Shown here: in pieces, positions 33,617 to 42,796 of the stretch
Numbering within the stretch: position 1 is the first letter of the stretch
How the letters are laid out: the number at the start of each line of letters is the position of its first letter
NCBI RefSeq assembly: GCF_001938945.1
Contig: NZ_MKIO01000048.1
Span: forward strand, 1 to 64,000
Length of the DNA: 64,000 nucleotides
Direction: 5' to 3'
Source: Xaviernesmea rhizosphaerae
Lineage (GTDB): Bacteria > Pseudomonadota > Alphaproteobacteria > Rhizobiales > Rhizobiaceae
Notes under the pieces: model-generated
Told to the model about the DNA's origin: nothing
The model's database searches: none
What the model saw: the letters and a program-made list of their open reading frames with translations, nothing else
Translations under genes and position numbers: made by a program

Positions 33617-34828
33617 TCAGCCGCTCACCAGGCTGAGGCGGGCGCGGTCGCCGCGCCGGTCGAACACCTCGGCCACGAGATCGGCGATGTTTGCGAGCCC
33701 GTCCAGGCAGAGATGTCTGGCGGAGGTCGATGGCGGCGGACGGTCCGGCAGCGCCTTCAGCGCGGCCGACAGCCGCATGGGATCATGCGCCTCCTCGGGC
33801 AGCAGCATGTCGATCAGGCCGAGTTCTGCGGCGCGGCGCGCGCGGATCAGCTGCTCCTCGCGCGGCACCACGCGCGGCACGATCAGCGCCGGCTTGTCGA
33901 AGGACATGATCTCGCAATAGGTGTTGTAGCCGCCCATGGCGACCACGGCCTTGGCGCCGGCGATCAGCTGCTCCATCCGGTTGTCGAATTCGATGACCTC
34001 AAGATAGGGAATTGCCTGAGCGCGGCGGATCAGCTCGGCGCGCTGCTGCGCGGGCATATAGGGCCCGAGCACCACCAGCGCGCGCTCGGTCAGCGTCGGA
34101 TCGGCCTGATAGGCATTGAGCACGTCGTCGATCAGCTCCTCGCCATCGCCGCCGCCGCCCGTCGTCACCAGGATGTAATCCTCTTTGGGCTTGTGCTCGG
34201 ACAGGACGTCCGCCGAGGCGGAGCGCTGCAGGAAGCCGACGAATTCCATGCGGGCGCGCACCTGCGGCGGCACGTCGAGCCCGACGAGGGGATCGTAGAA
34301 ATCCGGTGGGCCATAGACCCAGACCTGATCGTAGAACTGGCCGATCTTGCGCAGCGTGTCGCCCCGCGCCCATTCGGCCTCCAGCAGGTGCGGCGCGTCC
34401 ATCACCTCTCGCAGGCCGAGGACGAGCGTCGTGCCCTGCTGCTTGAGATAGGTCAGCGTCTCCTCCACCTCGCCGCGCAGGCCCATCGGCTCCTTGTCGA
34501 CGATGAAGATATGCGGCTTGAAGGTCTCGGCCGTGTGGCGGATGATCGAGCGGCGCATCTTCAGCGTGTCGTGGAGGTCGATATGCTGGTCCATCGACGT
34601 ATATTCCCCGTTGCGCAGCTTGATCACGCTAGGGATCTTCACGAAATCCACCCGCGCGCGATAGTCGAAGGCTCCGGCGATGGTGGCGCCGGAGATGATG
34701 AGCACGTGGACGCCGCGATAATGTTCGACCAGCGAATGGGCGATCGTCCGGCAACGGCGCAGATGGCCGAGCCCGAACGTGTCGTGGCTGTACATGAGGA
34801 TGCGAGCGTCTTCGAAGCGGCGTGTCAT
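33617..34828 (-). CDS. Glycosyltransferase, COG4671/MurG-like (GT28 type), first of operon
   Basis: The 403-residue protein starts with MTRRFEDARILMYSHDTFGL and the glycine loop FGLGHLRRC (residues 18-26). VTTGGGGDGEELIDDVL opens the C-terminal lobe and VVAMGGYNTYCEIMSF carries the donor-binding region; both resemble the gene at 31122-32369, so these two are paralogues flanking a GT4 gene. I chose the ATG at 34828; the longer reading to 34924 adds a Pro/Arg-rich leader. The ribosome site is weak. The peptide importer genes end 98 bases upstream on the same strand, but the functions differ and a separate promoter is likely. Confidence 0.85.
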   Translation of the reverse strand: MTRRFEDARILMYSHDTFGLGHLRRCRTIAHSLVEHYRGVHVLIISGATIAGAFDYRARVDFVKIPSVIKLRNGEYTSMDQHIDLHDTLKMRRSIIRHTAETFKPHIFIVDKEPMGLRGEVEETLTYLKQQGTTLVLGLREVMDAPHLLEAEWARGDTLRKIGQFYDQVWVYGPPDFYDPLVGLDVPPQVRARMEFVGFLQRSASADVLSEHKPKEDYILVTTGGGGDGEELIDDVLNAYQADPTLTERALVVLGPYMPAQQRAELIRRAQAIPYLEVIEFDNRMEQLIAGAKAVVAMGGYNTYCEIMSFDKPALIVPRVVPREEQLIRARRAAELGLIDMLLPEEAHDPMRLSAALKALPDRPPPSTSARHLCLDGLANIADLVAEVFDRRGDRARLSLVSG

Positions 34829-34926
34829 GGCTTCAAGGTCCAGGCGAGGTTGTTCGGCCGGCGGGGCGCAAGGGGGAGGACGCGTCGGAGCACGCGTCTT
34901 GCCGCAGCGGATACCGCACTGCAATG

Positions 34927-36102
34927 TTATTTATAGGGATCGGCCGCGTCGCGTAGTCCATCGCCCAAAAAGTTGAACGCGAGGATCACGAGAATCACGG
35001 GAATTGTGGGAATGAGCAGCCAGGGATAGAAGGCGATCACACTGACGCTTCGCGCTTCCGTGAGCAGAATGCCCCAGCTCGTGATCGGCGGACGCAGGCC
35101 GAGGCCGAGGAAGCTGAGCGCGGTCTCGCCCAGGATCATGGCCGGGATCGACATGGTGGCGCTGGCGATCAGATGCGACAGGAAGCCCGGCACCAGATGC
35201 CGGCCGATGATGCGCCCCGGCCGCGCGCCCATCAGCTGCGCGGCCAGAACATAGTCCTCCTCGCGCAGCGCCAGAAGCTTGGAGCGCACGGCGCGCGCCA
35301 GCCCCGTCCAGTCGAGCAGGCCGAGAATACAGGTGATGCCGAGATAGATGACGATCGGGCTCCAGGTCACCGGCATGATCGCCGCCAGCGCCATCCACAG
35401 CGGAATGCTGGGGATGGATTGCAGCACCTCGATCACCCGCTGGACGATGAGGTCGAAAATCCCGCCGTGATAGCCGGCCAGACCGCCGATGACGATGCCG
35501 AGCACGAAGGCCATGCTGACGCCGAGCAGGCCGATGGTGAGCGAGATGCGGGCGCCGTAAAGGATGCGCGAGAGCACGTCGCGGCCCAGCCGGTCGCTGC
35601 CGAACAGAAAGAAATCGCTGCCTTCCGCCGGACAAACCAGATGGCGGTCGGCCTCCACCAGCCCCCAGAAGCGGTAGGTATCCCCTTTGCAGAAGAAGCG
35701 CAGCTTCTCCACCTTGCCGCGATCCTCGGTATAGACGCGGCGCAGCGTGTCCATGTCGAGCGTCAACGCGCGGCCATAGACGAAGGGGCCGACAAAGGCG
35801 CCGTCGTGGAACAGATGCACGGACTGCGGCGGGGCGTAGATCCTCTCCACATTGCGGGTGTGAAGATTGTAGGGGGCGAGGAACTCCACCACCATGATCA
35901 TCAGATAGGCGGCGACAAGGAAGACCAGCGAGGCCAGCGCCAGCCTGTGCTTCTTGAACTTCCACCACATCAGCCGAAGCTGCGAGGCTTCGTAGATCTC
36001 CGACTGCTTCTGGCTCATGGCCTCGACCGACATCGGGTCGAAGGGCTTGTCGGACACGTAGTGGCTGAGCGGTGCGCCGGGTTCGGGGAGCGACAGCGTC
36101 AT
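34927..36102 (-). CDS. Peptide-type ABC transporter permease (DppC/YejE-like)
   Basis: The 391-residue inner-membrane permease has a cytosolic N-terminus of about 50 residues, a first membrane helix (LALASLVFLVAAYLMIMVVE) and a periplasmic segment of more than 90 residues that is longer than in DppC and resembles YejE. Then FGSDRLGRDVLSRILYGARI and further membrane helices follow, with the EAA-loop region LAAQLMGARPGRIIGRHLVP. It is the last gene of a four-gene operon and its ATG overlaps the preceding permease stop by four bases. It should pair with the permease at 36099-37097 to import peptides or similar solutes. Confidence 0.92.
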   Translation of the reverse strand: MTLSLPEPGAPLSHYVSDKPFDPMSVEAMSQKQSEIYEASQLRLMWWKFKKHRLALASLVFLVAAYLMIMVVEFLAPYNLHTRNVERIYAPPQSVHLFHDGAFVGPFVYGRALTLDMDTLRRVYTEDRGKVEKLRFFCKGDTYRFWGLVEADRHLVCPAEGSDFFLFGSDRLGRDVLSRILYGARISLTIGLLGVSMAFVLGIVIGGLAGYHGGIFDLIVQRVIEVLQSIPSIPLWMALAAIMPVTWSPIVIYLGITCILGLLDWTGLARAVRSKLLALREEDYVLAAQLMGARPGRIIGRHLVPGFLSHLIASATMSIPAMILGETALSFLGLGLRPPITSWGILLTEARSVSVIAFYPWLLIPTIPVILVILAFNFLGDGLRDAADPYK

Positions 36103-37097
36103 TTGCGGCTGCCTCCCTGCAGGCGGATGCGCGGATCGAGGAAGGCGAGCGCGATATCGGAAATCAGCACGCCGATGACGGTGAGGAAGGCGAGAAACAT
36201 CAGGAAGGAGCCCGCCAGATACATGTCCTGGCTCTGCAGCGCCTTGATCAGCATCGGCCCGGTCGTTTCCAGCGAAAGGACGATTGCGGTGATTTCCGCG
36301 CCGGAGATGATTGCCGGCAGGATCGAGCCGATATCGGAAATGAAGAAGTTCAGCGCCATGCGCAGCGGATACTTCACCAGCGCGCGGAAGGGATGCAGCC
36401 CCTTGGCGCGTGCGGTCACGACATATTGGCGCTGCAGCTCGTCCAGCAGGTTGGCGCGCAGCCGGCGGATCATGCCCGCCGTACCCGCCGTGCCGATGAT
36501 GAGGACCGGGATCCAGAGATGTTCGAGGATCGACTTGGCCTTCTCCCAGCTCATCGGCTCGGACAGATATTTCTGGTCCATCAAATGGCCGATCGAGGTG
36601 CCGAACCAGATATTGGCGAAATACATCAGGATCAGCGCCATCAGGAAGTTCGGGATGGCGAGGCCGAGCAGGCCAAGGAAGGTCAGCCCATAATCGCCCC
36701 AGCTATATTGGTGCGTGGCCGAATAGATGCCGATCGGAAAGGCGATCAGCCAGGTCACGAGGATGGTGACGAAGGAGACCAGCACGGTCAGCCAGAGACG
36801 GTCGCCCACCACATCGCTCACCGGCAGCTGATATTCGAAGGAATAACCGAAATCGCCATGCAGCATGCCGGCGACCCAGTGGAAATAGCGCATGACCGGC
36901 GGCTGGTCGAAGCCATATTCGGCGCGCAGCGCCTCGATCTCGGCCATGTCGACGCCTTCGCCCTGGGCGCGCATCTCCGAGACATAGCTCTCGAAATAAT
37001 CGCCGGGCGGAAGTTCGATGATGGTGAAGACGAGGGCTGAGATGATGAGGAGGGTGGGGACCATGGCGGCGATGCGCCAGCAAATATATCGCAGCAT
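36099..37097 (-). CDS. Peptide-type ABC transporter permease (DppB/YejB-like)
   Basis: The 332-residue membrane protein has the DppB-type architecture: membrane helix 1 at the N-terminus (MVPTLLIISALVFTIIE), a periplasmic segment, then HGDFGYSFEYQLPVSDVV and several membrane helices. The EAA region VVTARAKGLHPFRALVKYPL is the contact with the ATPase. It starts three bases after the binding-protein stop and its own stop overlaps the next ATG (ATGA), so it is translationally coupled in the operon. Confidence 0.92.
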   Translation of the reverse strand: MLRYICWRIAAMVPTLLIISALVFTIIELPPGDYFESYVSEMRAQGEGVDMAEIEALRAEYGFDQPPVMRYFHWVAGMLHGDFGYSFEYQLPVSDVVGDRLWLTVLVSFVTILVTWLIAFPIGIYSATHQYSWGDYGLTFLGLLGLAIPNFLMALILMYFANIWFGTSIGHLMDQKYLSEPMSWEKAKSILEHLWIPVLIIGTAGTAGMIRRLRANLLDELQRQYVVTARAKGLHPFRALVKYPLRMALNFFISDIGSILPAIISGAEITAIVLSLETTGPMLIKALQSQDMYLAGSFLMFLAFLTVIGVLISDIALAFLDPRIRLQGGSRK

Positions 37098-37100
37098 CGA

Positions 37101-39026
37101 TCAGCTCACACTGTCGCCATACCAGAAGGTGTCCATCATGTAGATGCCGAGATAGCAGGTCGGCTCGAAGCCGTAGAGCCCGTTTTCCGGCACGTTGTTC
37201 ATGCGCGCCGAATAGACGAGCGGCTGCAGCGTGCCGTTGACGATGCCGATCGAGAAGACCTGGTCGGTGTAGATCGCCAGCATCTCGTGCCAGATCGCCG
37301 CGCGCTCGAGCGTCGTCGTGGTGCGCTTCCACTCCTTGAGCAGATCCACCAGCTTCTGGGCCTCGGGCAGTTCCGGCGCATGGCCGAACTGTCCGAGCGA
37401 GAGATGATGCATGCCCCAGACGGGCCATTGCAGCTGCGAATCGGCGCTGGGCGCCAGCTCGCCGGGGTTCATGTCGGCGGTGGGCACCCCATTGTCGAGG
37501 CCGAGCCACATGGCCATCATGATGTCGCCGCCCATGGCGCGGTTGCGGAACACCTCGCGCTGGGAGGTCTTGATGAACAGGGGGATGCCGACCTTGGCCC
37601 AGTGATCGGTGATCAGTTCCAGCACGTCGGTGTCGAGATTGCTTTCGCCGGCCGTCTCCACCACGATGCGCGCCACGCGGCCATCCGGCAGAAGCCGCAT
37701 GCCGTCGCCGTCGCGGTCCGTCAGGCCCAGCTCGTCCAGAAGCCTGTTGGCCGTGGCGGGATCATAGGACGACCAGGCCTTGGCATATTCCGGCCGGAAC
37801 AGCGGGCTCTCCGGCAGGATGGTGTCGGCGCTCTCCTTGCCCAGGCCGTAGAAGGCGGCCATGTTGATCTCGTGACGGTTGATGGCGAGCGACAGCGCCC
37901 GGCGCATCCGCACATCGCGAAACAGGCCCTGCCAGACCGGATCGCCGCAATTGAGATTGGGCAGCAGCGCCACGCGTGAGCCGAGCGTGCGCTTCCACAG
38001 ATTGACCTTGACCGGATAGCGCTTTTCCGAATCCTTCAGGAAGGCATAGTCGATGAAATCGATGCCGGAGACCTGCAGGTCCGCTTCACCGGCGCCGGCC
38101 TTGGCGGGAATGATGCCGGCCGAGGAAATGTTCAGCACGAAACGGTCGATATAGGGCAATTGCCGCCCGTTCTCGTCCACGCGGTGGAAATAGGGGTTGC
38201 GATCGAAGATGAACTGCTCGGCTGGCAGCGCGGTGGTGTTGCGCCAGGGATCGAGCGTCGGTAGGTCGGGGTTTTCCGGCCGGTACTGACGCGACATCTT
38301 GATGTGCAGATCGGCCCATTTCTTGACGCGGGCCGCCTTCATCTTCGCCTTCAGGTCGTCTTCGCTGACATATTTCTTGTGGAACTGCTTCATGTAATGC
38401 GCGGGCAGAAGCAGGGTCAGCGGCGAGGCGGCGGCGAGCGAGGGCAGGAAATCGGGATTGGGCGCATCCCAGCTGTAGCGCACGGTGCGCTCGTCGATCA
38501 CCTCGAAGCGCGGCGGCTTGCCCTCGGCCAGAAGCTCGCGCTGCACGCCGCCCTTGCGCAGATCCTCGTTGAGAACGACGTCCTCCCAGGTATAGCGGAA
38601 ATCTTCCGAGGTCACCGGATGGCCATCCGACCAGCGATGCCCTTCGCGCAGATGGAAGGTGAAGATCCGGCCTTCCTCTTCCTCGTAGCGCTCGAGGATA
38701 TCGGCCTGGAATTGCAGCTCCTGCGTATAGCCGACCAGGCGGGCATAGCCGTTGATCGTCATCAGCCGGATGTCCTTCTGGCTGCCGATGATCATCCGCA
38801 CCGTGCCGCCATAGACGCCGGGCTTGCGGCCCATCGCCGCGAGATTGATCACGCGCGGCGCCTTCGGCACGCGCTCGGCCATCGGCGGCATCTCGCCCTT
38901 GGTCACGGCTTCGGCCAGCGGCTGCGGCTCGTCGCCAGGCGTGCCGGCCGCCCGCGACAGGCGGGTGAAGGCAGGGGTCAGCGCTGCGCCGGCCAGAAGC
39001 GAAAGGGTCAGGCGGCGGGTGATCAT
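37101..39026 (-). CDS. Peptide-type ABC transporter substrate-binding protein (cluster C, long)
   Basis: The 641-residue protein starts with a twin-arginine-like signal (ITRRLTLSLLAGAALTPAF). The mature part is a family 5 solute-binding protein with GVYGGTVRMIIG, the FTFHLREGHRWSDGHPVTS segment and ALSLAINRHEINMAAFYG. At about 600 mature residues it is longer than DppA and similar to YejA. The substrate, whether peptide, opine or other, cannot be deduced. Its ATG overlaps the ATPase stop by four bases, an unusual order in which the ATPase gene comes first. Confidence 0.9.
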   Translation of the reverse strand: MITRRLTLSLLAGAALTPAFTRLSRAAGTPGDEPQPLAEAVTKGEMPPMAERVPKAPRVINLAAMGRKPGVYGGTVRMIIGSQKDIRLMTINGYARLVGYTQELQFQADILERYEEEEGRIFTFHLREGHRWSDGHPVTSEDFRYTWEDVVLNEDLRKGGVQRELLAEGKPPRFEVIDERTVRYSWDAPNPDFLPSLAAASPLTLLLPAHYMKQFHKKYVSEDDLKAKMKAARVKKWADLHIKMSRQYRPENPDLPTLDPWRNTTALPAEQFIFDRNPYFHRVDENGRQLPYIDRFVLNISSAGIIPAKAGAGEADLQVSGIDFIDYAFLKDSEKRYPVKVNLWKRTLGSRVALLPNLNCGDPVWQGLFRDVRMRRALSLAINRHEINMAAFYGLGKESADTILPESPLFRPEYAKAWSSYDPATANRLLDELGLTDRDGDGMRLLPDGRVARIVVETAGESNLDTDVLELITDHWAKVGIPLFIKTSQREVFRNRAMGGDIMMAMWLGLDNGVPTADMNPGELAPSADSQLQWPVWGMHHLSLGQFGHAPELPEAQKLVDLLKEWKRTTTTLERAAIWHEMLAIYTDQVFSIGIVNGTLQPLVYSARMNNVPENGLYGFEPTCYLGIYMMDTFWYGDSVS

Positions 39027-40966
39027 GCGCACAGCTCCCGGAAATCGGCATTCGGCCGCGCCAGCACCCAATGACCCTCGGCAATCTCGATCTTGGTCAG
39101 CGGCCCCTCATCCTCGTCGGAGAAGGCCTTTTCCCAGCGCTGCTGGCTGGCCGCGCCGCTCTTCTTCAGCGCGTCGAAATCCAGCGGCTTGTCGAGATCG
39201 GGGAAGGGCACGGCGGCGAGCAGCGCCTTGGTGTAGGGGTGCACGGGATTGCGCATCAGCCGCTCGCGCGGGGCGAGCTCGACGATGCGGCCGGCGCACA
39301 TCACCGCGATCCGGTCGGCCATATAGTCCACGACCGCGAGATTGTGGGAGATGAAGAGATAGGTCAGCCCCAGCTCGGCCTGCAGGTCCTTCAGAAGATT
39401 GAGGATCTGCGCCTGCACAGAGACGTCGAGTGCGGAGACCGGCTCGTCGCAGATCAGCAGCTCCGGTCCGAGCGCGAGCGCGCGGGCGATGCCGATGCGC
39501 TGGCGCTGGCCGCCGGAGAAGCTGTGTGGGTAGCGGTTGAGGTGGCGCTTGTCGAGGCCGATGGCTTTCAGCAGTGCCTTGGCGGTTTCGCGGCGCGCGG
39601 GGGCATCGCCGCGACCGTGGATCTCCAGCGGTTCCGTCAGGATGTTCTGCACGGTCATGCGCGGCGAAAGCGAGGAGACCGGATCCTGGAACACCATCTG
39701 CACCCGGGTGCGCAGCCGGTCGAGCGCGGCACCGCGCGCGGCCAGGAGATCGATCGGCCCGTCCTGGCTGTGGAGCGTCACCGAGCCGGAATCGGCGGTC
39801 ACCCCGCGCATCAGGATCTTGCTGACGGTGGTCTTGCCACAGCCGGATTCGCCGACCAGCCCGAGACATTCGCCGCGCCGGATATCGAAGCTGACATCGT
39901 CGACCGCGCGCATGGCGCTGGCCTCGCCCTTGCCGAACCAGCCGGATTTGCGGGTGGTGTAGGTCTTGGCGAGACCACGCACCGACAGAAGCACGTCGCC
40001 TGCAGCTGCCGCCGGCGCTTTCGGCCGTGCGCCGGCCGTGCGGCCAAGCAGCGCCTCGGCCTTCACCGGCACCTCGCGCAGCGCTTTCAGCCGCTCGCCG
40101 GGCTTCATGTCGAAATGCGGCACGGCGGCCATCAGGCCCTTGAGATAGGGATGGCTCGGCCGGCGGAAGATATCCTCGACCGGCCCGGCCTCCATGATCT
40201 CGCCGTGATAGATCACCACCACCTCGTCGGCCATGTTGGCGACGACGCCGAGATCATGGGTGATCAGCAGCATGGCCATGTCGAACTGCTGTTGCAGGCC
40301 GCGCAGGAGATGCAGGATCTGCGCCTGAATGGTCACGTCGAGCGCGGTGGTCGGCTCATCGGCAATCAGCAGCGAGGGGCCGCAGATCAGCGCCATGGCG
40401 ATCATGGCGCGCTGGCGCATGCCGCCCGACAGCTCGAAAGGATACATGTCGATGGCGCGCTTGGGATTGGTGAAGCCGACCAGCGACAGCATCTCCTCGG
40501 TGCGCTCGCGCTGCTCCGCCTTGGTCGCGCCCTTGTGCAGCGCCAGGCTCTCGCCGATCTGGTTGCCGATCGTGTGCAGCGGCGAGAGCGAGGTCATCGG
40601 CTCCTGGAAGATCATGCCCATGCGGTTGCCGCGCAGGCCGCGGATCGGCTGGCCGTCGCGCGGCAGGGGAATGAGATCGATCGGGCCGCCGGACAGCGAC
40701 GGGTCGTCGAAGAGGATACGGCCGCCAGCGGACGCCGAGGGCGGCAAGATGCCCATCACCGCTTGGCTGATCACCGACTTGCCGGAGCCGGACTCGCCGA
40801 CCAGCGCGGTCACCTTGCCCGGCAAAACGCGCAGGCTGGCGCCACGCACGGCCTCCACAGCGCCGCCGAACATCGAGAAGGACACGGTCAGATCCTCGAT
40901 CCGCAAAAGATCCGCGCCAAGCGTCATGCCAAGGCTTTCCTTCTCCATGAAGGCGGCGTCCGGCAT
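39023..40966 (-). CDS. Peptide-type ABC transporter ATP-binding protein, two fused ATPase domains
   Basis: The 647-residue protein joins DppD-like and DppF-like ATPases. Domain 1 has Walker A GESGSGKS (57-64), LSGGMRQRAMIAMAL and LLIADEPTTALD. Domain 2 has GESGCGKTT, FSGGQRQRIGIARAL and LLICDEPVSALD. Both have intact H-loops (ITHDLGVV, ISHNLAVV). It is the first gene of the ATPase, binding protein, permease, permease operon. The start is uncertain: ATGs at 40966, 40948 and 40927 are in frame and none has a strong ribosome site. Confidence 0.92.
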   Translation of the reverse strand: MPDAAFMEKESLGMTLGADLLRIEDLTVSFSMFGGAVEAVRGASLRVLPGKVTALVGESGSGKSVISQAVMGILPPSASAGGRILFDDPSLSGGPIDLIPLPRDGQPIRGLRGNRMGMIFQEPMTSLSPLHTIGNQIGESLALHKGATKAEQRERTEEMLSLVGFTNPKRAIDMYPFELSGGMRQRAMIAMALICGPSLLIADEPTTALDVTIQAQILHLLRGLQQQFDMAMLLITHDLGVVANMADEVVVIYHGEIMEAGPVEDIFRRPSHPYLKGLMAAVPHFDMKPGERLKALREVPVKAEALLGRTAGARPKAPAAAAGDVLLSVRGLAKTYTTRKSGWFGKGEASAMRAVDDVSFDIRRGECLGLVGESGCGKTTVSKILMRGVTADSGSVTLHSQDGPIDLLAARGAALDRLRTRVQMVFQDPVSSLSPRMTVQNILTEPLEIHGRGDAPARRETAKALLKAIGLDKRHLNRYPHSFSGGQRQRIGIARALALGPELLICDEPVSALDVSVQAQILNLLKDLQAELGLTYLFISHNLAVVDYMADRIAVMCAGRIVELAPRERLMRNPVHPYTKALLAAVPFPDLDKPLDFDALKKSGAASQQRWEKAFSDEDEGPLTKIEIAEGHWVLARPNADFRELCA

Positions 40967-41268
40967 GGTCTCATGCCGCCTGCGCTACCAAATATTCGCG
41001 GACACTAGCGGACGACTATGACAGTGTCCACACCGCCACCTTTTCGCCACAAGGCATCCCGGCCGAATTTGTTCCGCCGGATGCGGCAAGGTCTTTGCGG
41101 CAGCCCCGGACCGAGGTCGACAGGCACTTGCGCGGGGCGGATGCGCCGACTGCCTTGACAGCGCCACATCCAACTTCCAACTGACCTTCAGCGCGGGCCG
41201 TCGGGTCCGGCCTCTCTTTGCCTGCCTATCCTTTTGACTGCCGACCCCTTTGAACCCGGGAACCGTCC
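40967..41268. other. Divergent intergenic region with a short inverted repeat
   Basis: This region separates the peptide importer (minus) from the UDP-sugar dehydrogenase (plus). GGACACT (41000-41006) and AGTGTCC (41023-41029) form a perfect 7-bp inverted repeat with a 16-base centre, 34 bases upstream of the ATPase gene. It could be an operator, but no regulator gene is adjacent. Confidence 0.4.
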
Positions 41269-42660
41269 ATGTCCGCCCCCTTTGCTGATGCGCCCACCGG
41301 GCATGCCGCCGCCGCCGGCGCCCCCATGCCGAAGTTTGACCTGGACCGCCTTCTCCAGTCGATCGACAGCCGCACGGCCCGCGCCGGCGTCATCGGTCTG
41401 GGCTATGTCGGCCTGCCGCTTGCGGTGGCCACGGCGGCGCGCGGCTTTTTCGTGACGGGTTTCGACATCGACCCGCCGAAGATCACGGCCATCGAGGCCG
41501 GCCGCTCCTATATCGAGGCGGTGACGGATGCGGCGCTTCAGGCGGAGGTTGCCGCCGGCCGCTTCCGTGCCGCCAGCGATTTCGATCTTCTGTCGGACTG
41601 TGACATCGTCGTCATCTGCGTGCCGACGCCGCTCACGCGCCATCGCGATCCCGATCTTTCCTTCGTCACCGCCACCACCCGGGCGATTGCCGCGCGCCTG
41701 CGCCCCGGTCAGGTGATCGTGCTGGAATCCACCACCTATCCCGGCACGACGCGCGAGGTGCTGCAGCCGATCCTGGAGGAGACGGGGCTCATCTGCGGCC
41801 GCGATTTCCTGCTCGGCTTCTCGCCCGAGCGCGAGGACCCCGGCAACCGCGACTTCCACACGACGGTGATCCCGAAGATCGTCGCCGGCGAGGGCGAGGC
41901 GGCCTGCCGGGTGCTGGCCGCCTTCTATGGCGCCGTGGTCGACAAGGTGGTGCCCGTCTCCACCACCCAGACCGCCGAAGCGGTGAAGCTGACCGAGAAC
42001 ATCTTCCGCGCTGTCAATATCGCGCTGGTCAACGAGCTGAAGGTGCTGTTCGACGCCATGGGCATCGACATCTGGGAGGTGGTGGACGCCGCCAAGACCA
42101 AGCCCTTCGGCTATATGCCCTTCTATCCCGGGCCGGGCCTCGGCGGTCACTGCATCCCGATCGATCCCTTCTACCTCACCTGGAAATCGCGCGAGTTCGA
42201 GCTGCCGACGCGCTTCATCGAGCTGGCGGGCGAGATCAATTCCGCCATGCCGCGCCATGTCGTCGGGCGGCTGGCCGAGGCGCTGGACATCCGCTCGGGC
42301 AAGGCGCTGAGCCGCGCGCGGGTGCTGGTGATCGGTCTCGCCTACAAGAAGAACGTGCCTGACATCCGCGAAAGCCCCTCGCTGAAGCTGATCGAGATCA
42401 TCGAGGAGCGCGGCGGTAAGGCGGCCTATCACGATCCGCATGTCGCGGAGATCCCGAAGACGCGGGAATATATGGCGCTGAAAGGCCGGCAATCGGTGGA
42501 TCTGACGCCGGAGACGCTGGCCGGCTTCGATGCGGTTCTGGTGGCGACCGATCACGACGAGATCGACTATGCCGCACTGCTCGCCGTGCCCGTGATCATC
42601 GACACGCGCAACGCCTTCGCTCGGCGCGGGCTGGCGAGCGAGCGGATCATCAAGGCGTGA
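41269..42660 (+). CDS. UDP-N-acetylhexosamine 6-dehydrogenase (WbpA/TviB-like)
   Basis: The 463-residue protein belongs to the UDP-glucose/GDP-mannose dehydrogenase family. The NAD motif VIGLGYVGLPL begins near residue 41. The catalytic Cys295 is in GGHCIPIDPFY, the form typical of enzymes that oxidise UDP-GlcNAc or UDP-GalNAc to the uronic acid, and VIGLAYKKNVPDIRESPS marks the C-terminal domain. Such products go into capsule, O-antigen or other envelope polysaccharides. The ribosome site (GGGAACC) is weak. No partner epimerase or aminotransferase is adjacent, so the pathway is unclear. Confidence 0.9.
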   Translation: MSAPFADAPTGHAAAAGAPMPKFDLDRLLQSIDSRTARAGVIGLGYVGLPLAVATAARGFFVTGFDIDPPKITAIEAGRSYIEAVTDAALQAEVAAGRFRAASDFDLLSDCDIVVICVPTPLTRHRDPDLSFVTATTRAIAARLRPGQVIVLESTTYPGTTREVLQPILEETGLICGRDFLLGFSPEREDPGNRDFHTTVIPKIVAGEGEAACRVLAAFYGAVVDKVVPVSTTQTAEAVKLTENIFRAVNIALVNELKVLFDAMGIDIWEVVDAAKTKPFGYMPFYPGPGLGGHCIPIDPFYLTWKSREFELPTRFIELAGEINSAMPRHVVGRLAEALDIRSGKALSRARVLVIGLAYKKNVPDIRESPSLKLIEIIEERGGKAAYHDPHVAEIPKTREYMALKGRQSVDLTPETLAGFDAVLVATDHDEIDYAALLAVPVIIDTRNAFARRGLASERIIKA

Positions 42661-42796
42661 GGCGGTTCGTGCCGACGCAAAGGGCATTGAGTCCAGCGCT
42701 TCGGGATGAGGCGCCAAAAATAATGGATCTTGTTCCCCCGCTGGGCCGGGCTTAAACCCATCGGGGCATATTCGATGGGACGAAAAGGTGCGCGTG

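Noticed and set aside
41188..42717. 509-codon minus-strand open frame opposite the UDP-sugar dehydrogenase
   Set aside because: The plus frame has the NAD motif and catalytic Cys; the minus frame has no recognisable features.
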